A DNA stretch of 64,000 bases from Oceanobacillus oncorhynchi (GTDB taxonomy: Bacteria; Bacillota; Bacilli; Bacillales; Amphibacillaceae), in contig NZ_CDGG01000001.1 in NCBI RefSeq assembly GCF_000821065.1, positions 4,544,005 through 4,608,004 on the forward strand, given 5' to 3'. The position numbers and the translations under genes were made by a program. Below are positions 35,903 to 45,549 of this stretch, one piece after another; the stretch's first letter is position 1; each line of letters opens with the position of its first letter. Below the pieces are notes generated by a model, which worked only from the letters and a program-made list of their open reading frames with translations, was not told the DNA's origin and made no database searches.

Positions 35903-35917
35903 ATAGATTTTTTCTAT
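35903..35917. promoter_or_regulatory. candidate LysR-type operator (T-N11-A)
   Basis: ATAGA-N5-TCTAT, a 15-bp dyad with the T-N11-A form of LysR-type boxes, lies 25 bp before the regulator start codon in the divergent region shared with prpC. Confidence 0.45.
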
Positions 35918-35941
35918 ATCTTAATAATAGGAGGAGAAGCC

Positions 35942-36811
35942 TTGAATTTACAAGACTGGAAAATGCTTGCCGCCCTTTACGAAACAGAAAATATCACACT
36001 GGCAGCACATCAATTATTTTTATCTCAGCCAACCTTAACTGCAAGAATTCAAAAGCTGGAAAATCATTATGGCGTCCCGCTTATTCTAAGGAAGCGGCGA
36101 GGCATCATGTTTACTCCAGAAGGGGAAGAACTGGCACAGCACGCAAAAAGAATGCTGCTGGAACAGCGTAAAATGGAGGAAAAACTCAGCAACATGCAGG
36201 AGGAAGTGAAGGGAACGTTACGGGTCGGTGTTTCTAATTTCTTTGCAGCAAATAAAATGCCGAAGCTGCTGCAGCTGTTTAAAGAAAAATATCCGGAGGT
36301 AGAATGCCAAGTTGTTACTGGATGGAGCAGTGATATGCACCGCCTTTTATTAAATCATGATGTACATATCAGCTTTATTAAAGGAAATTATGCTTGGAAG
36401 GAAAAGAAAGCGCTGTTATATGAGGAGGAAATCTGTGTTGCCTCTCCTTGGGATTTTGCATGGGATACACTCCCCAAGCTCCCAAGAGTAGACTATTACA
36501 CAGATGAGCATATGCGTATGCTATTAGATGACTGGTGGCATCAAAATTACATCGAACAGCCGAATATTACCATCCATGTCAATCAAGTAGAGACTTGCAA
36601 AGAGATGGTTGTTCATGGACTCGGCTATGCGATTGTCGCTAATCTGGTCGTCCGCCCCCACTCCGATCTGTTTATTAAACCAATTACAGGGGCGTCCGGT
36701 GAGCCTTTAAAGAGACAAACCTGGATGTACTATCAGGAAGATACCTTACAAATGAATATTGTCCGGGCGTTTGTTGATTTTGTTCAGACATTGGATGTAA
36801 AAGCATTATAA
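35942..36811 (+). CDS. LysR-type regulator divergent from the methylcitrate operon
   Basis: A 289-aa transcription factor: N-terminal winged helix (about 1-60, NITLAAHQLFLSQPTLTARI then LENHYGVPLILRKRRGIMFT), a linker helix, and a periplasmic-binding-like effector domain (LRVGVSNFFAAN onward). The start is a TTG with GGAGGAGAAGCC upstream. The divergent arrangement with prpCDB and the shared T-N11-A dyad make it the likely regulator of that operon. Its inducer is probably a cycle intermediate such as 2-methylcitrate; that is inference. It is convergent with the AEC permease. Confidence 0.87.
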   Translation: MNLQDWKMLAALYETENITLAAHQLFLSQPTLTARIQKLENHYGVPLILRKRRGIMFTPEGEELAQHAKRMLLEQRKMEEKLSNMQEEVKGTLRVGVSNFFAANKMPKLLQLFKEKYPEVECQVVTGWSSDMHRLLLNHDVHISFIKGNYAWKEKKALLYEEEICVASPWDFAWDTLPKLPRVDYYTDEHMRMLLDDWWHQNYIEQPNITIHVNQVETCKEMVVHGLGYAIVANLVVRPHSDLFIKPITGASGEPLKRQTWMYYQEDTLQMNIVRAFVDFVQTLDVKAL

Positions 36812-36815
36812 GAAA

Positions 36816-37733
36816 CTAATGATATGCCACAAAGCTTGCAAGCACCCAAATCAGCAGAAAGCTTAAAATGATCGTTATATTCACTATAGTTCCGGCTATT
36901 TTTGCGTTATATCTGTATCTTATTGCATACACCACAGCTGTTGTGGATGTTGGCAGAATAAAACCGATTAAAACCGTATTTGCAAGCATCGGATAATCTG
37001 AAAACAGCCAAAAGAGGCTGAGACCGAGAACCAGTCCAGTTCCATACTTCACAGCTAAATACTTCCCTATCAGAGGAAACCATGATTTCTCAAAGGAAAA
37101 GTTTAAATAAAGACCCAGTAACAATAAGGACAAGGGCATATTCGCCCCAGATATAATTTCTGCGGTATCCAATAAGAACGTTGGCAAATGAAAATCAAAT
37201 ATGTTTAAAGCAACGACAAACATATAGGTTAAAAATGGAATAGACCGCAGTAATGGACTGACTGTTTCCCGCAAATAAAATTTCGATGATCCATTTGCAA
37301 AATAACTGGCAATAAAGAAACATAATCCGAATACAATCACAGCATTACCTACATCAAACATACCAAAATATTGGATACCTTCTCTGCCCCAGATAGCTTC
37401 TACAAGAGGAAAGGCAAATAAGCCGACATTGACACCTGGCATCATCATGATTGCCATTCCTTTTAAATCAGTATCTGCAGAGCGAAAGACAAAAAAACCG
37501 GCCGCAGCAGCGACAAGTCCAAATAAAATCGCAATGACAATAAGAGAAACAAGCGGCAGCGTTATCTCCATTTGATTAAAAGTAACAAGCACTAACGCAG
37601 GCAAAGTAATATTAAAAACGATTCTGGCTATCGTCTGTCCATCCGATTCCTTTAAAATTTTTGTCCTTTTAAAGAAATAACCAAGTAAAATAATAAATAC
37701 AGAAATAATAAATTGCTGCTGAAACCCTTCCAA
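36816..37733 (-). CDS. auxin efflux carrier (AEC) family permease
   Basis: A 305-aa membrane protein with ten predicted helices. The N-terminal GYFFKRTKILKESDGQTIARIVFNITLPALVLVTF stretch, with the conserved N-x-x-L-P-A-L-V bend, and the MMPGVNVGLFAFPLVEAIWG segment are typical of AEC/MleP-like transporters. Bacterial members move organic acids such as malate. The start is a TTG with AAGGAG 9 nt upstream. It ends 4 bp from the LysR gene end, tail to tail. Export or import of an organic acid linked to the methylcitrate cycle is possible but unsupported beyond position. Confidence 0.82.
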   Translation of the reverse strand: MEGFQQQFIISVFIILLGYFFKRTKILKESDGQTIARIVFNITLPALVLVTFNQMEITLPLVSLIVIAILFGLVAAAAGFFVFRSADTDLKGMAIMMMPGVNVGLFAFPLVEAIWGREGIQYFGMFDVGNAVIVFGLCFFIASYFANGSSKFYLRETVSPLLRSIPFLTYMFVVALNIFDFHLPTFLLDTAEIISGANMPLSLLLLGLYLNFSFEKSWFPLIGKYLAVKYGTGLVLGLSLFWLFSDYPMLANTVLIGFILPTSTTAVVYAIRYRYNAKIAGTIVNITIILSFLLIWVLASFVAYH

Positions 37734-37902
37734 AATTTTCTACTCCTTCAGTACACAAAAAATATACAAATGCTATCATATCACAGTCTCTATGGAGTTT
37801 ATACAGAAAGGACTTATCGTTAATGCTTTATAAAAACAATTTTTCTATGTTACAGTGAAGTTGTAGGATATTTGTAAAGAAGGATTGTGTGAGGTGATGC
37901 AA

Positions 37903-38328
37903 GTGAAACTTATCGTATTTGATGGAGAATGTCATATTTGCGACAGCTTCGTGCAGTTTATTTTAAATAAAGATAAAGAAAATCAATTTCTTTTTATTTC
38001 TCTGCAAAGTGAGGCAGGAGAATTTATAAGAAGGAAATATCGGGTGCCGGATGACATCGACAGTGTACTGCTGATCGATGGGGAGAAAATTTTTATCAAA
38101 TCAGACGCTGCTTTACAAGTGGCAAAATATATATCGTTTCCCTGGAGAATGCTGACAGCTGGTAAATTTCTTCCATATTTTATCCGGGATACTCTCTATG
38201 ATTTTGTGGCACGCAACAGGCATAAATGGTTTGAGAAAAAACAAAGCTGCCGCCTGCCTACCGCGCAAGAAAGAAAGCAATTTGCTGAAACAATCGAGGA
38301 TTTAGAGGAAAAAAAACCTTCCGAATAA
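37903..38328 (+). CDS. yuxK: DCC-family thiol-disulfide oxidoreductase-like protein (YuxK)
   Basis: A 141-aa protein of the DUF393/DCC family. The signature FDGECHIC (residues 6-13) carries the paired Cys10 and Cys13 of a thioredoxin-like motif, preceded by the conserved Asp-Gly. The C-terminal part contains another family Cys (KKQSCRLPT). The role in Bacillus is unknown. I choose the GTG at 37903 because GAGGTG lies 6 nt upstream; the ATG two codons earlier is too close to the ribosome binding site. It is a single plus-strand gene. Confidence 0.82.
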   Translation: MKLIVFDGECHICDSFVQFILNKDKENQFLFISLQSEAGEFIRRKYRVPDDIDSVLLIDGEKIFIKSDAALQVAKYISFPWRMLTAGKFLPYFIRDTLYDFVARNRHKWFEKKQSCRLPTAQERKQFAETIEDLEEKKPSE

Positions 38329-38481
38329 AATAAAACATCATTTCCGGAGGTTCTTCCCCACTTCCTGATAATGTCGGCTGCCCTATCCAATTACCGCTTT
38401 AAGCTGTTTTAAAGCGAAAAAAACAGTAATGGGTGAAAAGGCAGCCGTATTTTATTTATTCAAAAGGTTATTTTTGTTTCA

Positions 38482-38769
38482 TTATTTATCGTCAATTTCT
38501 TCTTCAATGCCATGTTCTTCACTGAACTCTGTTTGGAAGCCGGTCTGCAAATGATCTGAATCCTGAACAGGTTCACCAACTCCAGAGAATAAAGTGGTAA
38601 GATAATAAATAGCACTAATTCCAACGAGTCCATAAATAATTCGAGAAAGAACAGCCGTCTGTCCGCCAAAAATTGCGGATACTAGATCAAATTGAAAAAA
38701 TCCAATCAGTCCCCAGTTAATAGCACCAATAATCAATAACGTAACTGCAATTGCATGTAGTGTTTTCAC
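38482..38769 (-). CDS. DUF378 membrane protein (YuzA-like)
   Basis: A 95-aa protein with two transmembrane helices. LLIIGAINWGLIGFFQFDLV followed by AIFGG and the RIIYGLVGISAIY segment is the DUF378 signature (INWGL). An acidic cytoplasmic tail (about residues 62-95, ending EEHGIEEEIDD) extends it beyond the usual about 70-80 aa. The function is unknown. The start is a GTG with GGAGGTGAG upstream. It is monocistronic. Confidence 0.85.
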   Translation of the reverse strand: MKTLHAIAVTLLIIGAINWGLIGFFQFDLVSAIFGGQTAVLSRIIYGLVGISAIYYLTTLFSGVGEPVQDSDHLQTGFQTEFSEEHGIEEEIDDK

Positions 38770-38872
38770 TGTTTCTCACCTCCTCACAGCTTATCTTTTG
38801 CCTAATGATTTATTTCCATACTGGCACTGTTTGGGAATTAATAACGTACTGCCTCAGAGAAGGCCGGCACAC

Positions 38873-38908
38873 CATAAAAAAAGCCCCAATGAAAATTCAT
38901 TGGGACGT
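38873..38908 (-). terminator. rocD terminator
   Basis: Stem CCCAATGAA / TTCATTGGG with a GGGGC-T-run on the minus strand, 12 bp after the stop codon. Confidence 0.88.
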
Positions 38909-38919
38909 AAAGAATATAT

Positions 38920-40116
38920 TTAATTCGCCTGGAGCACTTTCTTTATTTTATCCAGTGCCCAGTCAAGCTCTTCTTTTGTAATCACTAACGGCGGTGCAAA
39001 ACGAATGGTGGTTTCATGGGTTTCTTTACACAAAATGCCGTTTTCCTTCAATGCTTCACAAATCGGCCGGACAGGCTTCGTAAATTCTACACCGATAAAT
39101 AATCCTCTAGCCCGGACCTCCTTCAAATCAGGGTGGCTGATAGCAGATAATTCAATTGCAAAGTATTCGCCCAGTTCAAGTGATTTATCAACCAGTTCTT
39201 CTTCTTCAATTACATCCAATGCTGCCATCGAAACAGCACAGGCTAATGGATTACCTCCAAATGTTGAGCCATGTGAACCGGGCGTAAAAACATCCATAAC
39301 CGCTTTATTAGCAGCAATGGCAGAGATAGGGAGCACACCTCCGCCTAATGCTTTCCCCATCACATAAATATCTGGCTCTACATTTTCCCATTCACAGGCA
39401 AACATTTTTCCAGTGCGGGCAAAACCAGTCTGTACTTCATCGGCAATAAATAATATATTTTCTTCATCACATATTTTTCGAACTTCCTGCAAATAGCCTT
39501 CCGGCGGGATGAGAATACCTGCTTCTCCTTGAATCGGTTCGATAATAATTGCTGCTGTATTTGGTGTGATGGTTTCTTTTAACGCTTGAATATCTCCATA
39601 ATTTATCTTATATATCCCTGGCACAAAGGGGCCATAATTTGTAGTTGCATCCAGATCATTCGATAATGAAATCGCATTCATTGTTCTGCCATGGAAATTT
39701 CCTTTTGCTGCAATAATCTCCGCTTGATTCGCGTCAACATCCTTTTTTTCATATGCCCACCTGCGCGCTGCTTTTATCGCTGTTTCTACTGCTTCTGCTC
39801 CGGTATTCATCGGCAGGACTTTATCTTTATTGGTTAATTTCGCAAGGCGCTCTGTCCAAGGCCCTAATAATTCATTATGAAAAGCTCTTGAAGTAAGTGT
39901 GACTTTATCTGCCTGATCTTTCAGTGCTTGAATAATCTTTGGGTGCCGATGTCCCTGATTGACAGCAGAGTATGCACTTAGCATATCCATGTATTTATTT
40001 CCTTCAGGATCCTTCACCCAGACTCCTTCTGCCTCTGCAACAACTACCGGCAATGGATGGTAGTTATTTGCACCATAGGCAGAGGTAAGTTCCATGACTT
40101 CTTTTGATGTCACCAT
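38920..40116 (-). CDS. rocD: ornithine aminotransferase
   Basis: PLP enzyme that converts ornithine and 2-oxoglutarate to glutamate-5-semialdehyde and glutamate, in arginine catabolism and proline synthesis. A 398-aa class III aminotransferase with [18 protein letters not shown], the [12 protein letters not shown] segment, [13 protein letters not shown] (PLP-binding Asp), the Schiff-base Lys in [14 protein letters not shown] and [16 protein letters not shown] lies 9 nt upstream of the ATG. It stands alone rather than in a roc operon; a fragment of the dispersed repeat lies upstream. Confidence 0.95.
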   Translation of the reverse strand: MVTSKEVMELTSAYGANNYHPLPVVVAEAEGVWVKDPEGNKYMDMLSAYSAVNQGHRHPKIIQALKDQADKVTLTSRAFHNELLGPWTERLAKLTNKDKVLPMNTGAEAVETAIKAARRWAYEKKDVDANQAEIIAAKGNFHGRTMNAISLSNDLDATTNYGPFVPGIYKINYGDIQALKETITPNTAAIIIEPIQGEAGILIPPEGYLQEVRKICDEENILFIADEVQTGFARTGKMFACEWENVEPDIYVMGKALGGGVLPISAIAANKAVMDVFTPGSHGSTFGGNPLACAVSMAALDVIEEEELVDKSLELGEYFAIELSAISHPDLKEVRARGLFIGVEFTKPVRPICEALKENGILCKETHETTIRFAPPLVITKEELDWALDKIKKVLQAN

Positions 40117-40281
40117 AATAAGCAGCCTCCCTTGATTTCATGCAAAGTTATTCGTTCTCTTCTTAAGCATAATCATTTGTTTAACAAAACGTCAAGCTTC
40201 ATTTTGATTAGATATATTTATTTTCTTTTTTTCACTTCACCAAAATCCATGGGTAACATAATAGATATAAATTTGCTGTAA

Positions 40282-40320
40282 GCGGCCGCTACGGAAATAC
40301 ACTACGCTAGCCAGCTGCTT
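40282..40320. repeat. fragment of the GCGGCCGCT-type dispersed repeat
   Basis: GCGGCCGCTACGGAAATACA followed by CTACGCT differs from 7123-7149 (the intron-bearing copy) at only three positions. After CTACGCTA the match stops. No gene lies in the 290-bp gap between rocD and the SNF2 helicase apart from this and a terminator. Confidence 0.7.
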
Positions 40321-40365
40321 ATATCACATTTAATTATATTTTCCAACTATATTTTTAAGAATTTA

Positions 40366-40395
40366 AAAGAGAAGAGGCCTTACCTCTTCTTTTTA
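40366..40395 (-). terminator. terminator of the SNF2 helicase gene
   Basis: Stem AGAAGAGG / CCTCTTCT with a 5-nt loop; CTTTTAAATT follows on the minus strand and CTTCTTTTT on the plus strand. Confidence 0.75.
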
Positions 40396-40406
40396 AGCCA
40401 TTTCTT

Positions 40407-43400
40407 TTATTCCAGCGTTCCCAGGAGCAGTTTCTCTACGTCTTCATCTGTCAGCTGATTATTCCATAAGTCCTTCGTCTGTACCATCTGTTCAATCAGA
40501 TTTCTTTTTTTCTGCTGGAGCTCGAACATTTTATCTTCAATGGTTCCTTCGGCCAGCATCCTAATAACGGTAACATCATCTGTTTGTCCGATTCGGTGTG
40601 CACGATCGATTGCCTGGTCTTCTACTGCCGGGTTCCACCATGTATCGTATAAAATAACCGTATCAGCACCCACTAAATTTAATCCAGTACCGCCAGCTTT
40701 CAGCGATATCAGGCAAATATCATTCTTCCCCTGATTAAAAGCGCGGCAAAGTTGGATCCGTTCCTCAGCAGGTGTTTGCCCGTCCAAATAAAAGTAGGAA
40801 ATTTCCTCTGCCCTTAATAAATCACCTATTCGCTGCAGCATTTGCGTAAATTGAGAAAAAATCAACAGCCGTTTTCCGGAACGTTTGGCATCCTTCACAA
40901 TTTCCATCAGCCGCTTAAGTTTAGCTGACTCTCCATGATAATCCCGTACAAATAATGCCGGGTCACAACAAATTTGTCTTAACCGGGTCAGTCCCGCTAA
41001 GATACGAATACGATTTTTACGAATCGTTGCACGATCCAAATGTTTAAATTTCGGATGTCTTAACTTGGATAAATAGGAAATATAGATTTGTTTTTGTTCT
41101 TCCGTCAGCGGAACACGTTCAATATATTCCGTTTTGGCCGGCAAGTCCTGGAGCACATCCTTTTTCTCTCTCCGCAGCATAAATGGGTGAACTCTTCTCA
41201 GCACCTGATCATTAGTAAGCCAGGAAAAATCCTTCAAGCCGCCGAGCAATTCAGGAAATATAACATGAAAAATCGCCCATACATCCTCTACTTTATTTTC
41301 TAATGGCGTACCTGTTAACGCAAACTGATAATCGGCTGTTAATTTCTTTACTGTACGGAAAACCTGTGTCGCAGGATTTTTAAAGGTTTGCGCCTCGTCA
41401 AAAATAATCGTCTGGAAAGCAGCCTTCTTCAGCCAATCGATTTCATTTTTCAATACACCATAGGAAACAATCCATACATCCTGTTCTTTAAATGCTTTCT
41501 TTTGTTGATTTCTTTCCTTAACGGTACCTTCCAATATATCAACGGAAAAAGCCGGGGCAAATAATTCCCATTCCTGCTTCCACTGATGGCTCAGCGAGGT
41601 CGGACAGACAATCAGAATAGATGCTTTTTTCTTTTGCTGCTGAAATTTCGTGATACAAAAAGCGATAGCCTGCACGGTTTTCCCTAACCCCATTTCATCT
41701 GCCAGCACGCCGCCCAGACCAGATTCAGCCACCGCCAGCATCCAGCGCACGCCGTCCTGCTGATAAGGCTTTAAAATCGGCTTAATTTCTTTTGCGATTG
41801 GATACTTCTCCTTTGCCGGTACCTGAATAGCATGAATCATTTCCTTCACAGCTGCTCCATCAGCCAGATAACCGTTATCCTCCATCCGATGCGCAAATGA
41901 CAAACCCTCCTTCAGCGACAGCTCAATTTCCTCCAGAATTTCAGAAGGGGTCATCGAAACGGAAAGCAGATATTTTTCTAATTCTTTTACCTCCTCTGTT
42001 TCCAATGTCAGAAAAGAACCATCCTTTAAGCGATAGTAAGGCCGCTTTTCTTCTATCGCTTCCAGAATCTGTCGAACCTCCTGCTCCCAAAAACCTTTCA
42101 CTTGAAAGGCAAAGGAAAGCCAATTTGTTCTGTCACGCTTATGCTTCACACGTACAATTGGCTGAAACCGCTTCTTGCTGATTTGATTACGAACGGCATT
42201 CGTTACAAAAACATCGGCCATCTTATACAATACTGGTAAATGATGATATAAGAAATCATATTCCAGCTGTTCATTTTGCAGAATAAAACTGCCTCCCGTA
42301 TTCGCAAATCCACTTCTTTCCAGAAAAGCAATAATTTCTGCTTCCTTTTCTTTATCCCGGCGAATCAGACTTGTTTTCTCAAATGGCGTTATCTTTTTAT
42401 CTCCATATTGGAATTCCACACCAGCCAGAAGACGATTATGGACCCGATCTATATAAACACCAGCTTTCAGCGGAGTATTAAGATGCTTTAGCATTCCTGT
42501 CCTATCCTCCACTTCACCAATCCGCTCTAAAAGTGCTGAGATAGAAACCATTTGCTCCCTGCTGACAACGATGGTTTGTGTTTGCTTTTGCCATAGCTGC
42601 TCGCATAAAGTAATCAGCTGCTTTTCTTCTTCTGTTAATAAATAAAGGGATCCGCTCTGATAAATAAGCTGATAAGCAAGCAAAAAAAATGTAGCTTTTC
42701 TTTCTCGAAAAGCGATGGAATAATCTGCATCTGACTGATAGACACGAAAAGAAAGCGGAGGCAGTGCATCATAAAAATGTAATGGCTGCTTATGATAATC
42801 ATTTGCCTCCATATAAAGGGATACCAGCGGGCTTGCAGATAGTAATTTCTCCATACGGTCCCAAGCTGAAGCCGGGACCGAAACCCAGCTTGTTTTATCC
42901 TCAAAGAGCTTGCCAATCATCTGCTGGTCCTCATAGATATGGATAAGCTGTTCTAAAATCTGATTGCAATCATCTTCAAAATAAAATTTGCTTGCATCAA
43001 AGGATAGATTATCAGCAATTGAAAAATGCCTTCCGCTTTTCAATGCTTCTAAAAAAGCAATAATATCATGGACAATTTTTCCATCGATTTGAACAGCCAT
43101 TTGCAATGCGGCCCGTTCCGGTTCTGCTGGAATACGCAGGTAAAAATGAACCGGAATAGCCTGCCTTGTCTCAAAATAGCCGCGCTGACGAAATTCCTTA
43201 TCCGGCTTTCCTGTCAGCGACGGTGTGGCAGCTTCCGGCTCTCCTGTTTCGTGGATACCGATTAAGACCGCAGCGATATGCTGACAATCTAATGTATAAG
43301 ATCCGAGCTTCGGACAGCTGCACGCAGTGCTCTCTATTTTATTATTTCGATACGTGACTGTAATATGAAAATCATCCGTAGTTCTGACCGTTCCAATCAG

Positions 43401-43538
43401 CTGCTGTTCCAAAAAGGTTAACTGCACATTTCCCTTTTTCCACAGACGTTCTCCATATTTATAAGACAACTCTCCGCATCGTTCTTTTATTTCTTGTTTG
43501 GGTACCCATACCATTTCCTGCACGACCTTTTCATTCAT
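40407..43538 (-). CDS. SWIM zinc-finger SNF2-family helicase (YwqA-like)
   Basis: A 1043-aa DNA translocase. The N-terminus has a SWIM zinc motif C-x-C-x(n)-C-x-H (Cys73, Cys75, Cys85, His87). Residues about 120-560 form the bacterial SNF2-associated region. The C-terminal motor has Walker A LADEMGLGKT (near 612-620), DEAQ box (FDEAQTFKNP), LTGTPLENK, and the helicase-C motifs LIFSQFTQML, SLKAGGTGLNLVGAD and DRAHRIGQ. Bacterial relatives (RapA-like, YwqA) are thought to remodel protein-DNA complexes; no specific role is known. The chosen ATG has a weak ribosome binding site (GTGAAA); a second ATG nine codons in is possible. Single gene. Confidence 0.9.
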   Translation of the reverse strand: MNEKVVQEMVWVPKQEIKERCGELSYKYGERLWKKGNVQLTFLEQQLIGTVRTTDDFHITVTYRNNKIESTACSCPKLGSYTLDCQHIAAVLIGIHETGEPEAATPSLTGKPDKEFRQRGYFETRQAIPVHFYLRIPAEPERAALQMAVQIDGKIVHDIIAFLEALKSGRHFSIADNLSFDASKFYFEDDCNQILEQLIHIYEDQQMIGKLFEDKTSWVSVPASAWDRMEKLLSASPLVSLYMEANDYHKQPLHFYDALPPLSFRVYQSDADYSIAFRERKATFFLLAYQLIYQSGSLYLLTEEEKQLITLCEQLWQKQTQTIVVSREQMVSISALLERIGEVEDRTGMLKHLNTPLKAGVYIDRVHNRLLAGVEFQYGDKKITPFEKTSLIRRDKEKEAEIIAFLERSGFANTGGSFILQNEQLEYDFLYHHLPVLYKMADVFVTNAVRNQISKKRFQPIVRVKHKRDRTNWLSFAFQVKGFWEQEVRQILEAIEEKRPYYRLKDGSFLTLETEEVKELEKYLLSVSMTPSEILEEIELSLKEGLSFAHRMEDNGYLADGAAVKEMIHAIQVPAKEKYPIAKEIKPILKPYQQDGVRWMLAVAESGLGGVLADEMGLGKTVQAIAFCITKFQQQKKKASILIVCPTSLSHQWKQEWELFAPAFSVDILEGTVKERNQQKKAFKEQDVWIVSYGVLKNEIDWLKKAAFQTIIFDEAQTFKNPATQVFRTVKKLTADYQFALTGTPLENKVEDVWAIFHVIFPELLGGLKDFSWLTNDQVLRRVHPFMLRREKKDVLQDLPAKTEYIERVPLTEEQKQIYISYLSKLRHPKFKHLDRATIRKNRIRILAGLTRLRQICCDPALFVRDYHGESAKLKRLMEIVKDAKRSGKRLLIFSQFTQMLQRIGDLLRAEEISYFYLDGQTPAEERIQLCRAFNQGKNDICLISLKAGGTGLNLVGADTVILYDTWWNPAVEDQAIDRAHRIGQTDDVTVIRMLAEGTIEDKMFELQQKKRNLIEQMVQTKDLWNNQLTDEDVEKLLLGTLE

Positions 43539-43783
43539 TTCACATATTTTAAATTCACGCTGTCAGAATTAATATCTGATTGACTTTTTTATTATATTAC
43601 CTGATTTCTATTTCACGAAAGAGGTTAAATTGTAGTATGATATATCTATTGCATATTATAAAGCAACAATAGGCAAACATCTAATAAACAAATGATGATT
43701 TTTAAACATTAGCTTCTGATCTATAACCAAACACGTATAAAGCTGTAAAAGATGGATCAGTCTATGATAGAAAGGATTTCACT

Positions 43784-45355
43784 ATGTCAATTCAAGAAGA
43801 AGTACAGAAAAGAAAAACATTTGCGATTATCTCGCATCCCGATGCCGGGAAGACAACAATGACAGAAAAATTACTGTTATATGGCAACCTTATCCGTTCA
43901 GCAGGAACAGTCAAAGGGAAAAAATCCGGCAAATTCGCTACATCCGACTGGATGGAAATTGAGAAACAACGTGGTATTTCGGTTACATCCAGTGTCATGA
44001 ACTTTGAATATGAGGGTTTTCATATCAATATTTTAGATACCCCGGGACACGAAGATTTCAGTGAGGATACGTACCGGACTTTAACCGCTGTTGACAGTGT
44101 TGTGATGATTATTGATTCTACGAAAGGAATTGAAGCACAGACCATCAAACTGTTCAAGGTTTGCCGGATGCGCGGAATTCCTATCTTTACTTTTATGAAT
44201 AAATTAGACCGGGAAGGAAAAGAGCCATTAGCTTTATTGGAGGAATTAGAAGAGGTATTAGAAATCGATACGTATCCAATGAACTGGCCGGCTGGCATGG
44301 GAAAAGGCTTCCTCGGAATTTTTGACCGGGAAAATGAACAATTTGTACAGCATCATCCAGGAGCAGAGGAAAGCTATATCCCTTATAAAGAATTAGAAAA
44401 TCACCCAGAGTTAACTGAAAATGGAACCTACCAAGATGCAGTCAATGAACTGGAGCTTGTTGAGGAAGCTGGAAATACTTATTCTGAAGAAGCCATTTTA
44501 AACGGCGAACTTACACCTGTTTTCTTCGGAAGCGCACTTTCCCCATTCGGCGTGCAAACATTTTTTGATTCCTTTATCCGCTTAGCACCGAGTCCGACAC
44601 CGCGTAAGTCGACCAAAGGTGCCGTAAAACCGGAAGAAGAAGACTTCTCTGGATTTATTTTTAAAATCCAAGCCAATATGAATCCTGCCCATCGTGATCG
44701 AATTGCTTTTCTACGTGTTTGTTCCGGAAAATTCACACGCGGGATGAGTGTTGCGTTAGCACGGACCGGGAAAGAATTAAAACTTGCTCAATCCCAACAA
44801 ATGGTGGCGTCTTCCAGAGAAACCATCGAGGAAGCATATGCCGGCGATATTATCGGTATTTATGATCCCAATGCCTACCAAATTGGAGATACACTGCTGA
44901 CCGGCAAAGAAAAATATGAATTTGATGAACTGCCGCAATTCCCGCCGGAAATCTTTAAAAAAGTCATGGCGAAAAATGCATTGAAATCGAAGCAGTTTCG
45001 TAAAGGAATTGAACAGCTTGTTCAGGAAGGCGCTATTCAGCTGTTCCGGGACAAATTAACAGATTCCTTTATTTTAGGCGCCGTCGGAGAATTGCAATAT
45101 CAGGTCTTCACCTACCGCATGGAAAATGAGTACAACGCCGAAGTAATCATGGAGCCAATTGGTGAACGGATTCCAAGATGGCTAAATCCTGAGCAGGCAG
45201 ATGCTTCCTTGTTTGATTCTGGAAATCTGCTGGTACGTGACCGTCATGATCAGCCGCTCGTGCTGTTCCGAAATGAATTTGCATTAAACTGGTTTAAAGA
45301 TAAAAATCCAGATATTGAGCTGATTGACCTTTTTGAGACAAATAATTATCAATAA
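43784..45355 (+). CDS. prfC: peptide chain release factor 3
   Basis: GTPase that recycles RF1/RF2 from ribosomes after termination. A 523-aa translational GTPase: G1 SHPDAGKTT (17-25), switch I with [13 protein letters not shown]3 [13 protein letters not shown]4 NKLDREGK, then the RF3-specific domains II and III. The RF3 form is told from EF-G by length and by [19 protein letters not shown] lies upstream of the ATG. It is monocistronic with a terminator. Confidence 0.96.
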   Translation: MSIQEEVQKRKTFAIISHPDAGKTTMTEKLLLYGNLIRSAGTVKGKKSGKFATSDWMEIEKQRGISVTSSVMNFEYEGFHINILDTPGHEDFSEDTYRTLTAVDSVVMIIDSTKGIEAQTIKLFKVCRMRGIPIFTFMNKLDREGKEPLALLEELEEVLEIDTYPMNWPAGMGKGFLGIFDRENEQFVQHHPGAEESYIPYKELENHPELTENGTYQDAVNELELVEEAGNTYSEEAILNGELTPVFFGSALSPFGVQTFFDSFIRLAPSPTPRKSTKGAVKPEEEDFSGFIFKIQANMNPAHRDRIAFLRVCSGKFTRGMSVALARTGKELKLAQSQQMVASSRETIEEAYAGDIIGIYDPNAYQIGDTLLTGKEKYEFDELPQFPPEIFKKVMAKNALKSKQFRKGIEQLVQEGAIQLFRDKLTDSFILGAVGELQYQVFTYRMENEYNAEVIMEPIGERIPRWLNPEQADASLFDSGNLLVRDRHDQPLVLFRNEFALNWFKDKNPDIELIDLFETNNYQ

Positions 45356-45359
45356 GAAA

Positions 45360-45402
45360 AAATGGAGACAAGATTGGATATCATTCTGTCTCCGTTTTTA
45401 TT
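45360..45402 (+). terminator. prfC terminator
   Basis: Stem GGAGACA / TGTCTCC with a 16-nt loop, followed by GTTTTTATTATTT, just downstream of the stop codon. Confidence 0.85.
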
Positions 45403-45465
45403 ATTTGCCAATCTCCAGAGAAAAAAAACTGCAACTTCGGATTTTCCTTGTGTCTCGATATTGAA

Positions 45466-45495
45466 AATCGCACAGTCAGTTACACTGCAATAAAA
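45466..45495. repeat. end fragment of the dispersed repeat
   Basis: CACAGTCAGTTACACTGCAA followed by TAAAA resembles CCAGCCAGTGACACTGCGAT followed by AAAA at the right end of the 31.9-32.1 kb element. It lies between the terminators of prfC and helD. Confidence 0.45.
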
Positions 45496-45540
45496 AAGGA
45501 TTTCCAAACCTTTATCGCAAGGTACGGAAATCCTTCTTCA
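45490..45540 (-). terminator. helD terminator
   Basis: Perfect 10-bp stem AAGGATTTCC / GGAAATCCTT followed by a T-run on the minus strand. Confidence 0.85.
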
Positions 45541-45549
45541 CACTCTTTC

